Assembly: GCF_023674465.1 (NCBI RefSeq)
Contig: NZ_CP098400.1
Span: 682,001-746,000 of the forward strand
DNA length: 64,000 nucleotides
Direction: 5' to 3'
Source: Xiashengella succiniciproducens
Lineage (GTDB): Bacteria > Bacteroidota > Bacteroidia > Bacteroidales > Marinilabiliaceae
The notes below the pieces were generated by a model. That model saw nothing but the letters and a program-made list of their open reading frames with translations. It was not told where the DNA came from and did not search any database. Made by a program: the position numbers and the translations under genes. This document shows positions 15,897 to 25,803 of this stretch, in pieces. Each line of letters starts with the position of its first letter. Position 1 is the stretch's first letter.

Positions 15897-18257
15897 TCAT
15901 TCAGTCTTCAGCAAATCCGCCGGATTAGCTGAAGCTGCTTTCCATGTCTGACCGCTTACTGTGATTAATCCGGCAGCCAGAGTCAGCACCCCGGCCAAAA
16001 CAAAGAGACCTGGTTCCATAGGAACTTTGACAATAAAACTCTTAAGCCAGTTTTTAAGGAATAATACTGCAATAACAGATGCCAGTGGGAAGGCTATGGC
16101 ATACAACCTGATGAGGTCTTTATTGAGCAGGTGGATAAGCCCTTCCGTCGTTGCACCGTTCACTTTTCTGATAGCAAGTTCCTTCATCCTCCTCTGAGAC
16201 TCATGGAAGGTAATCGAGAATAAACCACTAATGCTTATAGCAATAGTTACTATCAGTGCAATATTTAGTATTCTCCTGATACTACGCTCCCTTTCATATT
16301 GTTGTTGGTATGTCTCATCAAGGAAATAATACTCGAAAGAATCATTTTGCGCCTTTTCCTTCCATTCCTTTTCAATAGCATTTATTGCCATAATGGGATT
16401 GCCCGTAATTTTAAAGAAAATGGGATTGCTCTGTTCGCGTGACAAGGGCAGAAAGACTTGTGGTTCAGGAGCATGGTGCAGGGACTTGAAATAGGCATCC
16501 CTGATAACTCCCTTTACAATATATGGTTGACCTTCTTCTTCAGCCAGCTTGCCTCCAACGGAAACAAACTGGATGGTTTTGTCAATGGGATCGGTTAATC
16601 CCAAGACTTCTGCGGCTCTCTCATTGATAACACATTCTCTTACAAAAGGTCTATCATCTCGGAAAGGGTTCTCGCCTGCAACAAACTCAACTCCAAAAAA
16701 GTCAAAATAGTTGGCACTAATCTCTGCGAGGTCCATTAATACAGATTGCCCTGTCTCCCTGTTTCTTACTCCGATACCATTTCCCGACCAAAGAGGCAGG
16801 TCGTACTGCTTCATTGCAACATCCACTATGTAGGGATTGTCCATCATCTCATTTTTCAGGCTCTTGTAATCAGAGCCAAAGTCTCCCCAGCCCCATACAT
16901 AGACAATATTTTCGTTGTCAAAACCCAGGTCATATGCCTGGATAAACCGTATCTGCTTGTTTATAAATAGTACAATAACAAGCAGGCAAATGGAAGCAGT
17001 AAACTGGAAAACGACAAGCAGTTTGCGAAGCAACGTGAGTTGCTCCCTCTTGAACCTTCCCGACAGGGTATCGGTGATTCCGATAGTTGTTAGTTTTAGA
17101 GCAGGAATTGTACCTGCCATTAGGCAGGTTACAATAATTATGGCTACCATAAAAAGATAGAGGAGAGGATCTTTAAGGTCAATACGGGTTTCTGTTCCCA
17201 TATGGGCATTGAATACAGGTAGGAGCACAAGGCAGATCAAAAGTGCACCGGCAAGTGCCAATAGTACATACATAAGGGTTTCTAGATAGAAATCCTTAAC
17301 AAGCCGGCATTTTTCAGCACCATGAGCTTTTTTTATTCCTATCCCCTTTGCTCTGACGAAGGTAATTGATACAAAGAGGTTGGAGAAGTTGACCGAGGAC
17401 ACAACAAGTATTACCAGGGCTATTACAAGGAGGGTATAAAGCTCTTTCTTGTTACCTTTAATGGCACTGTCGAATTCGGCATCACCCTTTCCGAAATGGA
17501 TATCTCTCAAATGCTGCAATTCAATCCCGATTTTCCCTTCCCTTAGAAAGGAAGGGACACCGAATTTGCCGATTTCCAAAAGCTGCTCCTCAATGGTAGG
17601 GATAACAGCATTCTCGTTGAGTATGAAATAAGTGTCATAACTAAAACCGCTGTCCCATTGACTTTCTTTGTAATCTGCGAAAAGAGGGAAGACTATATCT
17701 GCCTGTATGTGGGAATTGGATGGCATGTCGAACATAACACCCGATACAGTGAAATCTTGTGTATGAAAAAAGAGACGGCGCCCGATTGGATCGACATCCG
17801 GAAACAGTCTTCGGGCAGCTGATTCACTAATTACAACCTTATCACTATTACTTAGAACATATGCCGGATCACCATCCTTAAGAGGGAAAGTAAAGAATGT
17901 GAAGAAATTACTGTCACATACCAAATTGGTCATACCTAAGTGTAATTCATTATCAATGATTACACCATCCGTTTTCTTCACTACCCGGCACATTGCCTCA
18001 ATACCCGATATCTGGTTAATAGCAAGTTCCCCAAGAGGTTTGAACGAAGTTGCGGCAGTAATCTCATTTTCGTTCATCACAAAGGACTGGGTAACTCGAT
18101 ACATCCGATCCCCCCGTTCGTGGAAGTTGTCAAAGCTTAATTCGTTTATAGTCCAGAGCCCGATAATCAGAGCAACTGCAATACCGATCCCAAGACCAAT
18201 AAGATTGAGCGTACCTGCTACTTTTTGCCTTTTGAAGTTTCTTACAAACTGCTTCAT
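15897..18257 (-). CDS. ABC transporter permease, MacB/FtsX type
   Basis: A 786-residue permease. One N-terminal membrane segment (LIGLGIGIAVALIIGLW) precedes a large periplasmic MacB core domain. A helix bundle follows at about 270-390, then a second periplasmic domain and a last FtsX domain. That domain includes the ESQRRMKELAIRKVNGAT motif (about 686-703) typical of FtsX-family permeases coupling to the ATPase. The two-repeat layout is characteristic of Bacteroidota export permeases. It is last in an operon with the ATPase and adaptor, so it probably exports a peptide, lipid or drug across the envelope. Confidence 0.9.
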   Translation of the reverse strand: MKQFVRNFKRQKVAGTLNLIGLGIGIAVALIIGLWTINELSFDNFHERGDRMYRVTQSFVMNENEITAATSFKPLGELAINQISGIEAMCRVVKKTDGVIIDNELHLGMTNLVCDSNFFTFFTFPLKDGDPAYVLSNSDKVVISESAARRLFPDVDPIGRRLFFHTQDFTVSGVMFDMPSNSHIQADIVFPLFADYKESQWDSGFSYDTYFILNENAVIPTIEEQLLEIGKFGVPSFLREGKIGIELQHLRDIHFGKGDAEFDSAIKGNKKELYTLLVIALVILVVSSVNFSNLFVSITFVRAKGIGIKKAHGAEKCRLVKDFYLETLMYVLLALAGALLICLVLLPVFNAHMGTETRIDLKDPLLYLFMVAIIIVTCLMAGTIPALKLTTIGITDTLSGRFKREQLTLLRKLLVVFQFTASICLLVIVLFINKQIRFIQAYDLGFDNENIVYVWGWGDFGSDYKSLKNEMMDNPYIVDVAMKQYDLPLWSGNGIGVRNRETGQSVLMDLAEISANYFDFFGVEFVAGENPFRDDRPFVRECVINERAAEVLGLTDPIDKTIQFVSVGGKLAEEEGQPYIVKGVIRDAYFKSLHHAPEPQVFLPLSREQSNPIFFKITGNPIMAINAIEKEWKEKAQNDSFEYYFLDETYQQQYERERSIRRILNIALIVTIAISISGLFSITFHESQRRMKELAIRKVNGATTEGLIHLLNKDLIRLYAIAFPLASVIAVLFLKNWLKSFIVKVPMEPGLFVLAGVLTLAAGLITVSGQTWKAASANPADLLKTE

Positions 18258-18292
18258 TTCCTGGTATTATGATAAGGTTGATAAATATTGCC

Positions 18293-18967
18293 CTACAGCT
18301 GAGTCTCGGGAACTATTTTACCATCGAATAGGTTAATAGTCCTATGCGCATAAGAAGCATCATGCAATGAGTGAGTAACCATCACTATAGTGCTGCCCTC
18401 ACGATTAAGTTCAGTCAGCAGCTTCATTACCTCAGTTCCGTTGTTGGAGTCAAGGTTTCCTGTAGGCTCATCGGCAAGAATTAGCTTTGGGTTTGCGATA
18501 ACTGCTCGGGCTATGGCGACCCTTTGCTGCTGACCTCCCGAGAGTTGGTTGGGAAAGTGATTAGCCCTGTGACTGATATTCATCCTGCGTAGAACTTCCT
18601 CTACTCTGGCTTTGCGCTCTGAACTCCTTATCTTAAGGTAGTTGAGTGGGAGCTCAACGTTTTCATAAACGGTCATTTCCTCTATCAGGTTGAAGCTTTG
18701 GAATACAAAGCCGACTTTGCCTTTTCGTGCGCGTGTTCTTTCCTTTTCCTTCAGGTTGCCTACCTCTATCCCGTCAAGGAGGTAGTTGCCAGAAGTGGGA
18801 TTATCAAGCAAACCCAGTATGTTGAGCAGTGTGGATTTTCCGCAGCCGGATGGACCCATTATTGCAACGAATTCACCTTTTGCCACTTCAAATGATATAT
18901 CATTTAGTGCAAGAGTCTCCACTTCTTCGGTTCGGAATACCTTGGTTAGGTTTTCTACCTTGATCAT
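18293..18967 (-). CDS. ABC transporter ATP-binding protein, LolD/MacB type
   Basis: 224 residues with all ATPase motifs: Walker [13 protein letters not shown] (about 39-50), Q-loop VFQSFNLI, signature [14 protein letters not shown], Walker [10 protein letters not shown] and the switch His in MVTHS. It energises the neighbouring FtsX-type permease. The gene lies 30 bp downstream of the adaptor gene and 35 bp upstream of the permease gene. Confidence 0.95.
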   Translation of the reverse strand: MIKVENLTKVFRTEEVETLALNDISFEVAKGEFVAIMGPSGCGKSTLLNILGLLDNPTSGNYLLDGIEVGNLKEKERTRARKGKVGFVFQSFNLIEEMTVYENVELPLNYLKIRSSERKARVEEVLRRMNISHRANHFPNQLSGGQQQRVAIARAVIANPKLILADEPTGNLDSNNGTEVMKLLTELNREGSTIVMVTHSLHDASYAHRTINLFDGKIVPETQL

Positions 18968-18997
18968 GTCTAATGTATTTTGAGTTTATAAATTAGC

Positions 18998-20248
18998 TTA
19001 TTTAAGTATTATTTCCACGGCGTCTCCGAATGCATCATAACTGGAGGTAATTACCTTTTCTCCGGGTTGCAGTCCGTCAATAACTTCATAGAAATTGGGG
19101 TTTTGCCTTCCCAGTTTTATAGGTCTCTTCACGGCCTTCTTTTCGTCGGATGTCAGGACAAAGATCCACTGTCCTCCTGTAGTGTTGAAGAATGCTCCAC
19201 GTGGTATCATAATAGCTTCTACCGGTTGTCCCAGTTGCAAACTGATGTAATAAGTTTGTCCGGCTCTGATATTATCCGGTCTTTCGCCTTCAAACCTGAA
19301 CTCGGTCTTAAACTGCTTGTTCCTGACTTCCGGGAAGACTTTTCTGACCTTCAGAGCATAGTTGCGGTCCTGTCTTTCAAAAGTAGCCTCCAGTCCTGTC
19401 CTCACCCTGTCAATGTAGTGCTCATCTATCATAGCCTCTACCTTGAAGTCGGACAACACATTGATTTGTCCTATGCGCCCTCCGGTTGGGATATTTTGTC
19501 CAATCTCAACATCCAGTAGTCCAAGCTGGCCATCGACAGGGGCCTTAACATTCAGATTGTCCTTACGCTGACGGATTATTTTGAGGTTTTCCCTCATATT
19601 ACTTAGGCTTTCTTCAAGTTGCCTGACCTGTATACTGCGGTAAATTGAGTCCTGTCTTTGTCGCGCTTCAATCAGTTGCCTGCTGTCAAGGGCAAACTCA
19701 TAATCTTCCTTAGCCCTTAGATATTCTTCGCGTGATACCAGGTTCTCCTCAAATAGAAAGCTCTGCTGTTCGAAGTTGCGCAGTTTGCGTTTTACATCCA
19801 GTTCGAGTTGCAGTCTTTCCTTCCGGAGGTTGAGCAGCTCCTGTTCCATGGCAATCTGTGTATTACGCAGGAAGTTCTCCTTTTCAGCCAGTTGGGCTTC
19901 ACTATCGAGGATGTTGAGACTAAGCATTGGATTGCTCAGCCTGACTATTACATCCCCCTGTTTCAGGTTGGCTCCTTCCTCCACCAGTTTCTCTTCAACC
20001 ATACCACCTTCGATGGCGCTTATCTGAATAGTACTTACCGGGAGCACCTGTCCATTGACCCTGATATAATCGTTAAACTCACCTTGGGTAACTGTTGATA
20101 TGGTAACACGGTTGTTCTCAACATTCAGTCTTTTTACGTGGTTGCCAAAAATCAGCCATAGTAACATAACTGCAAGGAAAGCACCTCCTGCAATCATTGG
20201 AATATGCTTTTTCTTAATACCCGTTTTTTTTTCAATAATCCTATCCAT
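18998..20248 (-). CDS. HlyD/MacA-type periplasmic adaptor
   Basis: 416 residues. An N-terminal membrane anchor (IAGGAFLAVMLLWLIFG) is followed by a lipoyl-type half (INGQV.., EEGANLKQGDVIVRLSNP). A long coiled coil spans about 95-215 (LAEKENFLRNTQIAMEQELL and onward), then comes the second lipoyl half (VKAPVDGQLGLLDVEIGQ) and a beta-barrel domain. This is the layout of membrane-fusion proteins linking an inner-membrane exporter to an outer-membrane channel. It is the first gene of the ABC operon, divergent from a sigma54-type regulator. Confidence 0.9.
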   Translation of the reverse strand: MDRIIEKKTGIKKKHIPMIAGGAFLAVMLLWLIFGNHVKRLNVENNRVTISTVTQGEFNDYIRVNGQVLPVSTIQISAIEGGMVEEKLVEEGANLKQGDVIVRLSNPMLSLNILDSEAQLAEKENFLRNTQIAMEQELLNLRKERLQLELDVKRKLRNFEQQSFLFEENLVSREEYLRAKEDYEFALDSRQLIEARQRQDSIYRSIQVRQLEESLSNMRENLKIIRQRKDNLNVKAPVDGQLGLLDVEIGQNIPTGGRIGQINVLSDFKVEAMIDEHYIDRVRTGLEATFERQDRNYALKVRKVFPEVRNKQFKTEFRFEGERPDNIRAGQTYYISLQLGQPVEAIMIPRGAFFNTTGGQWIFVLTSDEKKAVKRPIKLGRQNPNFYEVIDGLQPGEKVITSSYDAFGDAVEIILK

Positions 20249-20267
20249 AGTACTTATATGTTCGGTT

Positions 20268-20320
20268 CAAATAAGGTCACGGGACCTTATTTGTTTCAAT
20301 CTGAGTCCAATACCATGCCA
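20268..20320 (-). promoter_or_regulatory. Regulatory region of the ABC exporter operon
   Basis: A perfect inverted repeat CAAATAAGGTC-ACGG-GACCTTATTTG (20268-20293) lies 20 bp before the adaptor ATG. Upstream on the minus strand, TTGGCATGGTATTGGA (about 20306-20321) resembles a sigma54 -24/-12 promoter (TGGCAC..TTGCA), with the -12 box imperfect and one base closer than consensus. The divergent gene encodes a sigma54-type activator, which makes a sigma54 promoter plausible. The inverted repeat could be a transcript hairpin or the regulator-binding site. Confidence 0.4.
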
Positions 20321-20459
20321 ATCGCATAAATATGTTGGTATACAGTGCTTTGGTTATTATGTGGCGAAATTTAATGTAAAGATATTTTACAGCTACTGTA
20401 TAGTTTCTTACCTTAATACTAGTTTTGCGCTAAATGTCAGATATTTAATCCGTGTAGAA

Positions 20460-21824
20460 ATGAAAAAGGGTCATATACTGGTAGTTGACGACAACAAGAA
20501 CGTGCTCAGTGCTTTAAAGATACTACTTCAGTCGCGGTTTGGCGGGGTGACACTGCTTTCCTCACCCAATACACTGTTGAGCACAATCAGGGAGAAGTCC
20601 CCTGATGTAGTACTGCTGGACATGAACTTTTCAGCCGGAATAAATACGGGTAATGAGGGTTTGTTTTGGCTTGGGGAGATCAGGAAGTACTTTCCGGATT
20701 TACCTGTAGTCTTCATAACAGCATACGGTGAAGTTGACCTTGCCGTGCGTGCCCTCAAAGAAGGTGCAGTGGATTTTGTTGTTAAGCCATGGGATAATGC
20801 CAAGCTGGTTGCTACCTTGCAGTCTGCAATGGAACTGAGCTTGTCAAGGAAGGAAGTTACAAGGCTTAAAGAGAAGCAGCAGGTTCTGACACATACTGTC
20901 AGCAACACTGATGAGTTCTGGGGCAGGTCGGAGTCAATAAAGAACCTTCTGAAGATAGCTGACAAGGTAGCAATGACTGATGCCAATGTGCTTATTACAG
21001 GGGAGAATGGAACCGGTAAAGAAGTTATTGCGCGAAGGATACACAGGTTGTCGCTAAGGGCTTCGGAGCCTATGGTGACTGTGGATATGGGAGCCCTGAC
21101 GGGCACATTATTCGAGAGCGAACTCTTTGGACATATCAAAGGAGCCTTTACAGATGCACGAAGTGACAGGGCAGGCAAGATCGAAGCTGCGGATAAGGGG
21201 ACTCTATTCTTGGATGAGATAGGTAATCTGGACCTTCCTCTTCAGGCAAAGTTGCTTACGGCTATTCAGTCTAGAGAGGTTGTGAGGGTGGGTAGCAACA
21301 GGCCCGTGCCTGTTGATATACGTCTGATTTGTGCAACAAACAAGAACCTGTTTCAGGCAGTCAGGGACGGGCAATTCCGGGAGGATCTTCTTTACCGTAT
21401 CAATACAATACATATTGAGATGCCGGCATTGAGAGAAAGGAGAGAGGATATACCGGGACTTGCATTGTATTTCCTTCAGCGTTTTGCTGACAAGTACAAC
21501 AAGCAGGGAGTTCGTTTTAGCGAAGAAGCACTTGTAAGGATGCAGGAGTACAACTGGCCTGGGAATATTAGGGAGTTGCAACACACTGTCGAGAAGGCAG
21601 TGATCTTATCTGAGAGTATTACAATTGGGCCAGGCGACCTCTATCTAGGTCCGGGCAGACAGGAACCAATACCCGATCTAGGGGATATGACCCTTGAGGA
21701 TATGGAGCGCGTTATGATTGAGAATGCAATAAAGAGAAATAATAGCAATATGTCTGCAGTGGCCAAGGAACTTGGAATTTCACGGCCTACACTTTATAGT
21801 AAGCTTAAGAAATTTGGGCTTTAG
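20460..21824 (+). CDS. Sigma54-dependent response regulator (NtrC type)
   Basis: 455 residues from the ATG at 20460 (MKKGHILVVDDNKNVL). The frame stays open upstream, but that part is not protein-like. The receiver domain has acidic DD at 10-11 and the phosphoacceptor Asp in VVLLDMNF. The AAA+ domain carries GENGTGKEV (Walker A), IKGAFTDAR (the sigma54-contacting loop, GAFTDA instead of GAFTGA) and GTLFLDEIGNL (Walker B). The C terminus is a Fis-type HTH (NMSAVAKELGISRPTLYSKL). It should activate sigma54 promoters when phosphorylated, most likely by the kinase encoded 31 bp downstream and possibly at the divergent exporter operon. Confidence 0.92.
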   Translation: MKKGHILVVDDNKNVLSALKILLQSRFGGVTLLSSPNTLLSTIREKSPDVVLLDMNFSAGINTGNEGLFWLGEIRKYFPDLPVVFITAYGEVDLAVRALKEGAVDFVVKPWDNAKLVATLQSAMELSLSRKEVTRLKEKQQVLTHTVSNTDEFWGRSESIKNLLKIADKVAMTDANVLITGENGTGKEVIARRIHRLSLRASEPMVTVDMGALTGTLFESELFGHIKGAFTDARSDRAGKIEAADKGTLFLDEIGNLDLPLQAKLLTAIQSREVVRVGSNRPVPVDIRLICATNKNLFQAVRDGQFREDLLYRINTIHIEMPALRERREDIPGLALYFLQRFADKYNKQGVRFSEEALVRMQEYNWPGNIRELQHTVEKAVILSESITIGPGDLYLGPGRQEPIPDLGDMTLEDMERVMIENAIKRNNSNMSAVAKELGISRPTLYSKLKKFGL

Positions 21825-21855
21825 TCTACTGGTAGGAAATAAATATCAGATTTCC

Positions 21856-23277
21856 ATGTTCAAATCAATAGAGTATAAGCTATATATAGGGATGGCATTG
21901 TTGCTGGCGTCTGTGGCGGCAGCAACCTACTTTGCCATTAGTGGTGAGTATCTTTATTTTGGGCTTTCCATATTGGTGACACTATGGATGCTTGTGCTGT
22001 TACGTTGGCATTTTAGCAAGTTTAACAAGAACATCGTTTTTCTGCTTAACGCATTGGAAAACGGGGATTTTAGTTTTAGGTTCAGGGAGACAAGGTTGTC
22101 GGTAAGGGAGAGGGAACTCAATCGTATGCTCAACAGGATTAAGGAAATCCTGATTAAAGCCAGGAATGAGGTTCAGGAGAATGAGAAGTTTCTTTCAGTG
22201 ATATTGGAAAGCATACCAACAGGTATATTTATACTAAGCGAAGACGTGGTGCTAAGTTGTAACAGTGCAGCATTACAGCTCCTAGGACTTCCGGTTTTAA
22301 CCCATATCAACCAGCTGTCGATGGTAGGAAGGGATTTGCCGGATACCATCAGACACCTTGGCTCTAATGATATTACCACTATCAGGGTGCCAAATGAGAG
22401 GGAAGTTTTGCAGCTCAGCCTTAGATCATCAATGACAGTTGTGAAGGGTGAGAAGATGAAGATTATAACTCTTCAGAATATAGGCAGCGAACTGGAACAT
22501 GCGGAGATGGACTCATGGATCAGGCTTATTAGGGTATTGACCCATGAGATTATGAACTCGATTGCTCCGGTAACATCTCTTACTGATACTCTGTTGTCCG
22601 CCTATACCGAGGCAGACAATTACCCGGAGGAGGTAGGTGGTGAAGATTACGGTTCTGATCAAGCTAATGGAAATGATGAGACTTCTCTACAATCTGAAGA
22701 AGCTTTCTCACTGCGTCAGGATACCATTGAGGCCTTGCAAACAATTAATTCCACAGCACATGGACTAATAACATTTGTAAATTCATACAGGCAGTTTACA
22801 GGTGTGCCAAAGCCGCGTCTAAAGCCTGTGTCATTAACACAACTGATAGAAGATACCATTGCACTTGAGGTTTCTGAGGCAGATAGGAGAGGGGTGAAAT
22901 TAAGCGCGGAACTACCTGAAGGGGATATTGTCATTGCAATTGACGAGGCTCAGATCAGACAGGTACTGATCAACCTTATCAAGAATGCTGTAGAAGCTAT
23001 TGGAGTCAGGTCAGATGCAAGTATAAGGGTAGTCCTGAAGGCCACTGAGGATAAGGTAATACTTGATGTATATGATAACGGACCGGGTATCCCCGATGAT
23101 GTACTGCCTGATATTTTCGTGCCCTTTTTTACAACCAAGGAGCAAGGCAATGGTATCGGACTGAGTTTGTCACGTTATATAGTGAGATTACATGGAGGGA
23201 CACTTACTTATTTCAGGGAAGGAGGGTGGACTGTGTTCCGGCTTTTGTTTGTGGTACGGAATGTTCTGCAGGAATAG
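21856..23277 (+). CDS. Membrane sensor histidine kinase, NtrY-like
   Basis: About 473 residues from the ATG at 21856. Two N-terminal membrane helices (IGMALLLASVAAATYFA and LSILVTLWMLVLL) lie close together, so the periplasmic loop is minimal. A HAMP-like helix, a PAS domain (VILESIPTGIFILSEDVV), the phosphoacceptor His in RVLTHEIMNSIAPV and an ATPase domain follow (N-box LINLIKNAVEAI, DNGPGIPDD, FFTTKEQGNGIGLSL). An acidic insert sits after the His box (about 255-290). It is paired with the upstream response regulator. Confidence 0.9.
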   Translation: MFKSIEYKLYIGMALLLASVAAATYFAISGEYLYFGLSILVTLWMLVLLRWHFSKFNKNIVFLLNALENGDFSFRFRETRLSVRERELNRMLNRIKEILIKARNEVQENEKFLSVILESIPTGIFILSEDVVLSCNSAALQLLGLPVLTHINQLSMVGRDLPDTIRHLGSNDITTIRVPNEREVLQLSLRSSMTVVKGEKMKIITLQNIGSELEHAEMDSWIRLIRVLTHEIMNSIAPVTSLTDTLLSAYTEADNYPEEVGGEDYGSDQANGNDETSLQSEEAFSLRQDTIEALQTINSTAHGLITFVNSYRQFTGVPKPRLKPVSLTQLIEDTIALEVSEADRRGVKLSAELPEGDIVIAIDEAQIRQVLINLIKNAVEAIGVRSDASIRVVLKATEDKVILDVYDNGPGIPDDVLPDIFVPFFTTKEQGNGIGLSLSRYIVRLHGGTLTYFREGGWTVFRLLFVVRNVLQE

Positions 23278-25204
23278 TATATGATTCGGACACCGTTTGT
23301 ACGTGATGTATTGCAACGGGGATAATGATTTTGAAATGAGTTCCCTTATCTGGTTCGCTTGTTACATTTATATAACCGTTATTACGGGAAACAAATTCAT
23401 TGGTCAGAATCAGGCCGAGTCCCTGCCCTTTCTCATTTCTTGTACCCCAGCTGGGTTTTTGTTCAGTCAACTTGAACAAAGAGCCCAACTGCTCAGCGTC
23501 CATTCCCACACCATTGTCTGTAACATCCAGTACTGCAGAGTTTTCCTGGATGCTGATTCCAACCACCACCTGACCTCCTGGCTTAGTAAATTTCAGTGCG
23601 TTATTGACAAGATTGCGAATCACAATACCCCAACTATTGATGTCCGACTCAATTACAAAAGTTTGCAGTTCGGTTTCAAATCTGAGATCAATTTGCTTGA
23701 TAATAGCAGTTTGATTATATGCTTTTGTAAGTTTGGAAGCAAAAGGAATCAGGTCAAATATTTCCTTATTGGTATTGAGTATGTTTTGCTGGTTAACACT
23801 CCAGTGGAGGAGGTTATTGAGCATGAACTCAATGCTTTTAAGTGTTTCGTCAATTGAGTTGTTAAGTTTCCTAGCTTCCTCAATCTGGTTGTTTTCCAGA
23901 TATTGCTTAAGCATTTGCGAGAGACCAGTAATAGTAGCAATAGGACTACGTAAGTCGTGAGAAATAATTGAGAATAACCTGTCTTTGGATGCATTAACTT
24001 GTTCCAGTTCCTTCTTACTCGCCTTAAGAGCCTGTTGCTTTTGCAGCAGTTCCTTGTTCATCGCCTTTCTTCGTTTACCATTTCGATAGACAACAGCAAG
24101 GAGGAAGACAACGACAACAAAGCTTATTATAGTAAGCCATAGGATAATGTGCATCAATCTTCTTGATGCCTCCATTCGGTCAAGTTCATTTTGTTTCTGA
24201 GCCACTTCAAAGTCCGCTCTCATATTTGCCATCTGGGTTATTGTTTCTATATTGATAATACTGTCGCGCAAGTGCAGGTATTTGTTTTGATAGTCATAGG
24301 CCAGATGGTATTCGCCCATAGCCGCATAGACACTCATCAGTTGTGCATAGGCGTCTCTTTTTCTAATTGGTGATTCCTCTTTTTTTGCTGATTCCACAGC
24401 TTTTTGCGCGTAATTAAGTGCTATGTCCATCCTACCAGCAAGCATCTCGTTTTCAGATGCGTGAATGTAATATGGGATTAACGCTTGTATATCTTTTTTT
24501 TCTTCTAAAAATTTCACAGCAAAGGAAAGGTTGACGCGAGCTGAATCCAGTTTATTCTGCCGCTTCTGAATAACACCAATATTACCCTGAATATAAGCTA
24601 ATACTGGCAGGTTGTCTGTTGTTTCGTAATACTCCTTGGCTTTACTGTAAAGAATCAGTGCAGAATCCAGATTATTTACTGCAATATAATTGTTGGCCAT
24701 TTGAAATTGGGTGCTGGCTATATATTGATCAGCTGAAATTGCCTTGAATTGTTTGAGGGCAATTTGTAAGTATTTTATGGATGTATAGTAGTCTTTAATT
24801 TGATAAAAGGCCCCCCCAATTGTAAAGGAAGCAAATCCTTCTTCTGGTGTGAGTTGATTTGTTTTGGCTATCTCCAAACTCTTTAAAAGTAACTCAAGTC
24901 CTTCCTGATTATTAGCAGCATGAATAATGTTGTATTGGCCTTGTTCATAATAACCGTAAAACAGGTGATAGTAGGAGCCTGATTTTTCAGCTTCTTTGAT
25001 TAAAAGGTTGGTGAGACTTATGAAACTATCCTCATAATTGATGTTATGTATTGTAGTAAGCAGAAGATCGCATTTCTCGAGAGATGAAAGTGAGCTATTA
25101 GTCTTAAGGATATGTAAACAACTATCCGCCAAAGACCTTGATCGGGCATTTGTGGTACAACATATTATGAGAAGTCCAATGGTTAAAATTATAAACTGCC
25201 GCAT
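23213..25204 (-). CDS. TPR-containing sensor histidine kinase
   Basis: 663 residues. A signal peptide (MRQFIILTIGLLIICCTTNA) precedes about 300 residues of tetratricopeptide repeats in the periplasm (for example FQMANNYIAVNNLDSALILY). A membrane helix at about 345-370 (IILWLTIISFVVVVFLLAVV) and a coiled coil follow. The kinase core has the phosphoacceptor His in LFSIISHDLRSPIATI, N-box VIRNLVNNALKF, DNGVGM and GQGLGLIL. No cognate regulator is adjacent. Its last 65 bp overlap the convergent kinase gene in antisense. Confidence 0.9.
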   Translation of the reverse strand: MRQFIILTIGLLIICCTTNARSRSLADSCLHILKTNSSLSSLEKCDLLLTTIHNINYEDSFISLTNLLIKEAEKSGSYYHLFYGYYEQGQYNIIHAANNQEGLELLLKSLEIAKTNQLTPEEGFASFTIGGAFYQIKDYYTSIKYLQIALKQFKAISADQYIASTQFQMANNYIAVNNLDSALILYSKAKEYYETTDNLPVLAYIQGNIGVIQKRQNKLDSARVNLSFAVKFLEEKKDIQALIPYYIHASENEMLAGRMDIALNYAQKAVESAKKEESPIRKRDAYAQLMSVYAAMGEYHLAYDYQNKYLHLRDSIINIETITQMANMRADFEVAQKQNELDRMEASRRLMHIILWLTIISFVVVVFLLAVVYRNGKRRKAMNKELLQKQQALKASKKELEQVNASKDRLFSIISHDLRSPIATITGLSQMLKQYLENNQIEEARKLNNSIDETLKSIEFMLNNLLHWSVNQQNILNTNKEIFDLIPFASKLTKAYNQTAIIKQIDLRFETELQTFVIESDINSWGIVIRNLVNNALKFTKPGGQVVVGISIQENSAVLDVTDNGVGMDAEQLGSLFKLTEQKPSWGTRNEKGQGLGLILTNEFVSRNNGYINVTSEPDKGTHFKIIIPVAIHHVQTVSESYTIPAEHSVPQTKAGTQSTLLP

Positions 25205-25264
25205 AATTCAAGGTTGTTTTGATGGGTCACTCCATTGGTCCGAGAGCATTGATTCTTTTTCGGA

Positions 25265-25630
25265 TTAAGGAATTCTTAGCAATGGTAAATCAGGGTCTTT
25301 CAACTTTTGGTTTTCGTCATTCAACTCATTAATGTCTTTACACATTTCAAATTCGATAGCATAGGTCAGCTCTCCTTCTTCTTTGTCTGATGCATAGACT
25401 TCCCATTGGTTGAAGTCAACTTTGCGGGGCTTTCCATTAAGAATGCTTAAGTCTCCTTTGAGTTTAATGCCGGTAATCTCAGAGATTCTTGAGCATTTGT
25501 CAAGTTTCCATACAATCTTGCAATCATGCTTGGCATGAGTGACAATATGTTCGCCCTTGTGTCCTTCTGAATCTCTATACTCTAAACGCCCTTTTCTATT
25601 AAGGCTTACATAAATTATTACTTCTGACAT
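25265..25630 (-). CDS. Hypothetical protein, 121 residues
   Basis: No family was recognised. The protein is soluble, without a signal peptide, and rich in charged residues with alternating beta-type patterns (GRLEYRDSEGHKGEHIVTH; YAIEFEMCKDINELN). The ATG at 25630 has good downstream coding character. It stands alone between the TPR kinase and the SDR gene. Confidence 0.55.
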   Translation of the reverse strand: MSEVIIYVSLNRKGRLEYRDSEGHKGEHIVTHAKHDCKIVWKLDKCSRISEITGIKLKGDLSILNGKPRKVDFNQWEVYASDKEEGELTYAIEFEMCKDINELNDENQKLKDPDLPLLRIP

Positions 25631-25803
25631 AATTATGGGGCTTGGTTAGTGAAATATTAGGTTGTTTATGTTTTAGTTGTTTCGTTGACTAAATTTAACC
25701 ATTATACGCTTTACTCCATTTAAATGTTCAATATTTAACTGTTAGATTATCCTATATGGGAGAAGTCTGTGTACTTTAGCTATCGGATTGAAAAAATTGG
25801 CAA

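Noticed and set aside
20100-20459. N-terminal extension of the sigma54 regulator
   Set aside because: The frame is open, but the 120 residues lack protein-like character and overlap the divergent promoter and the adaptor gene start. The receiver domain begins at 20460.
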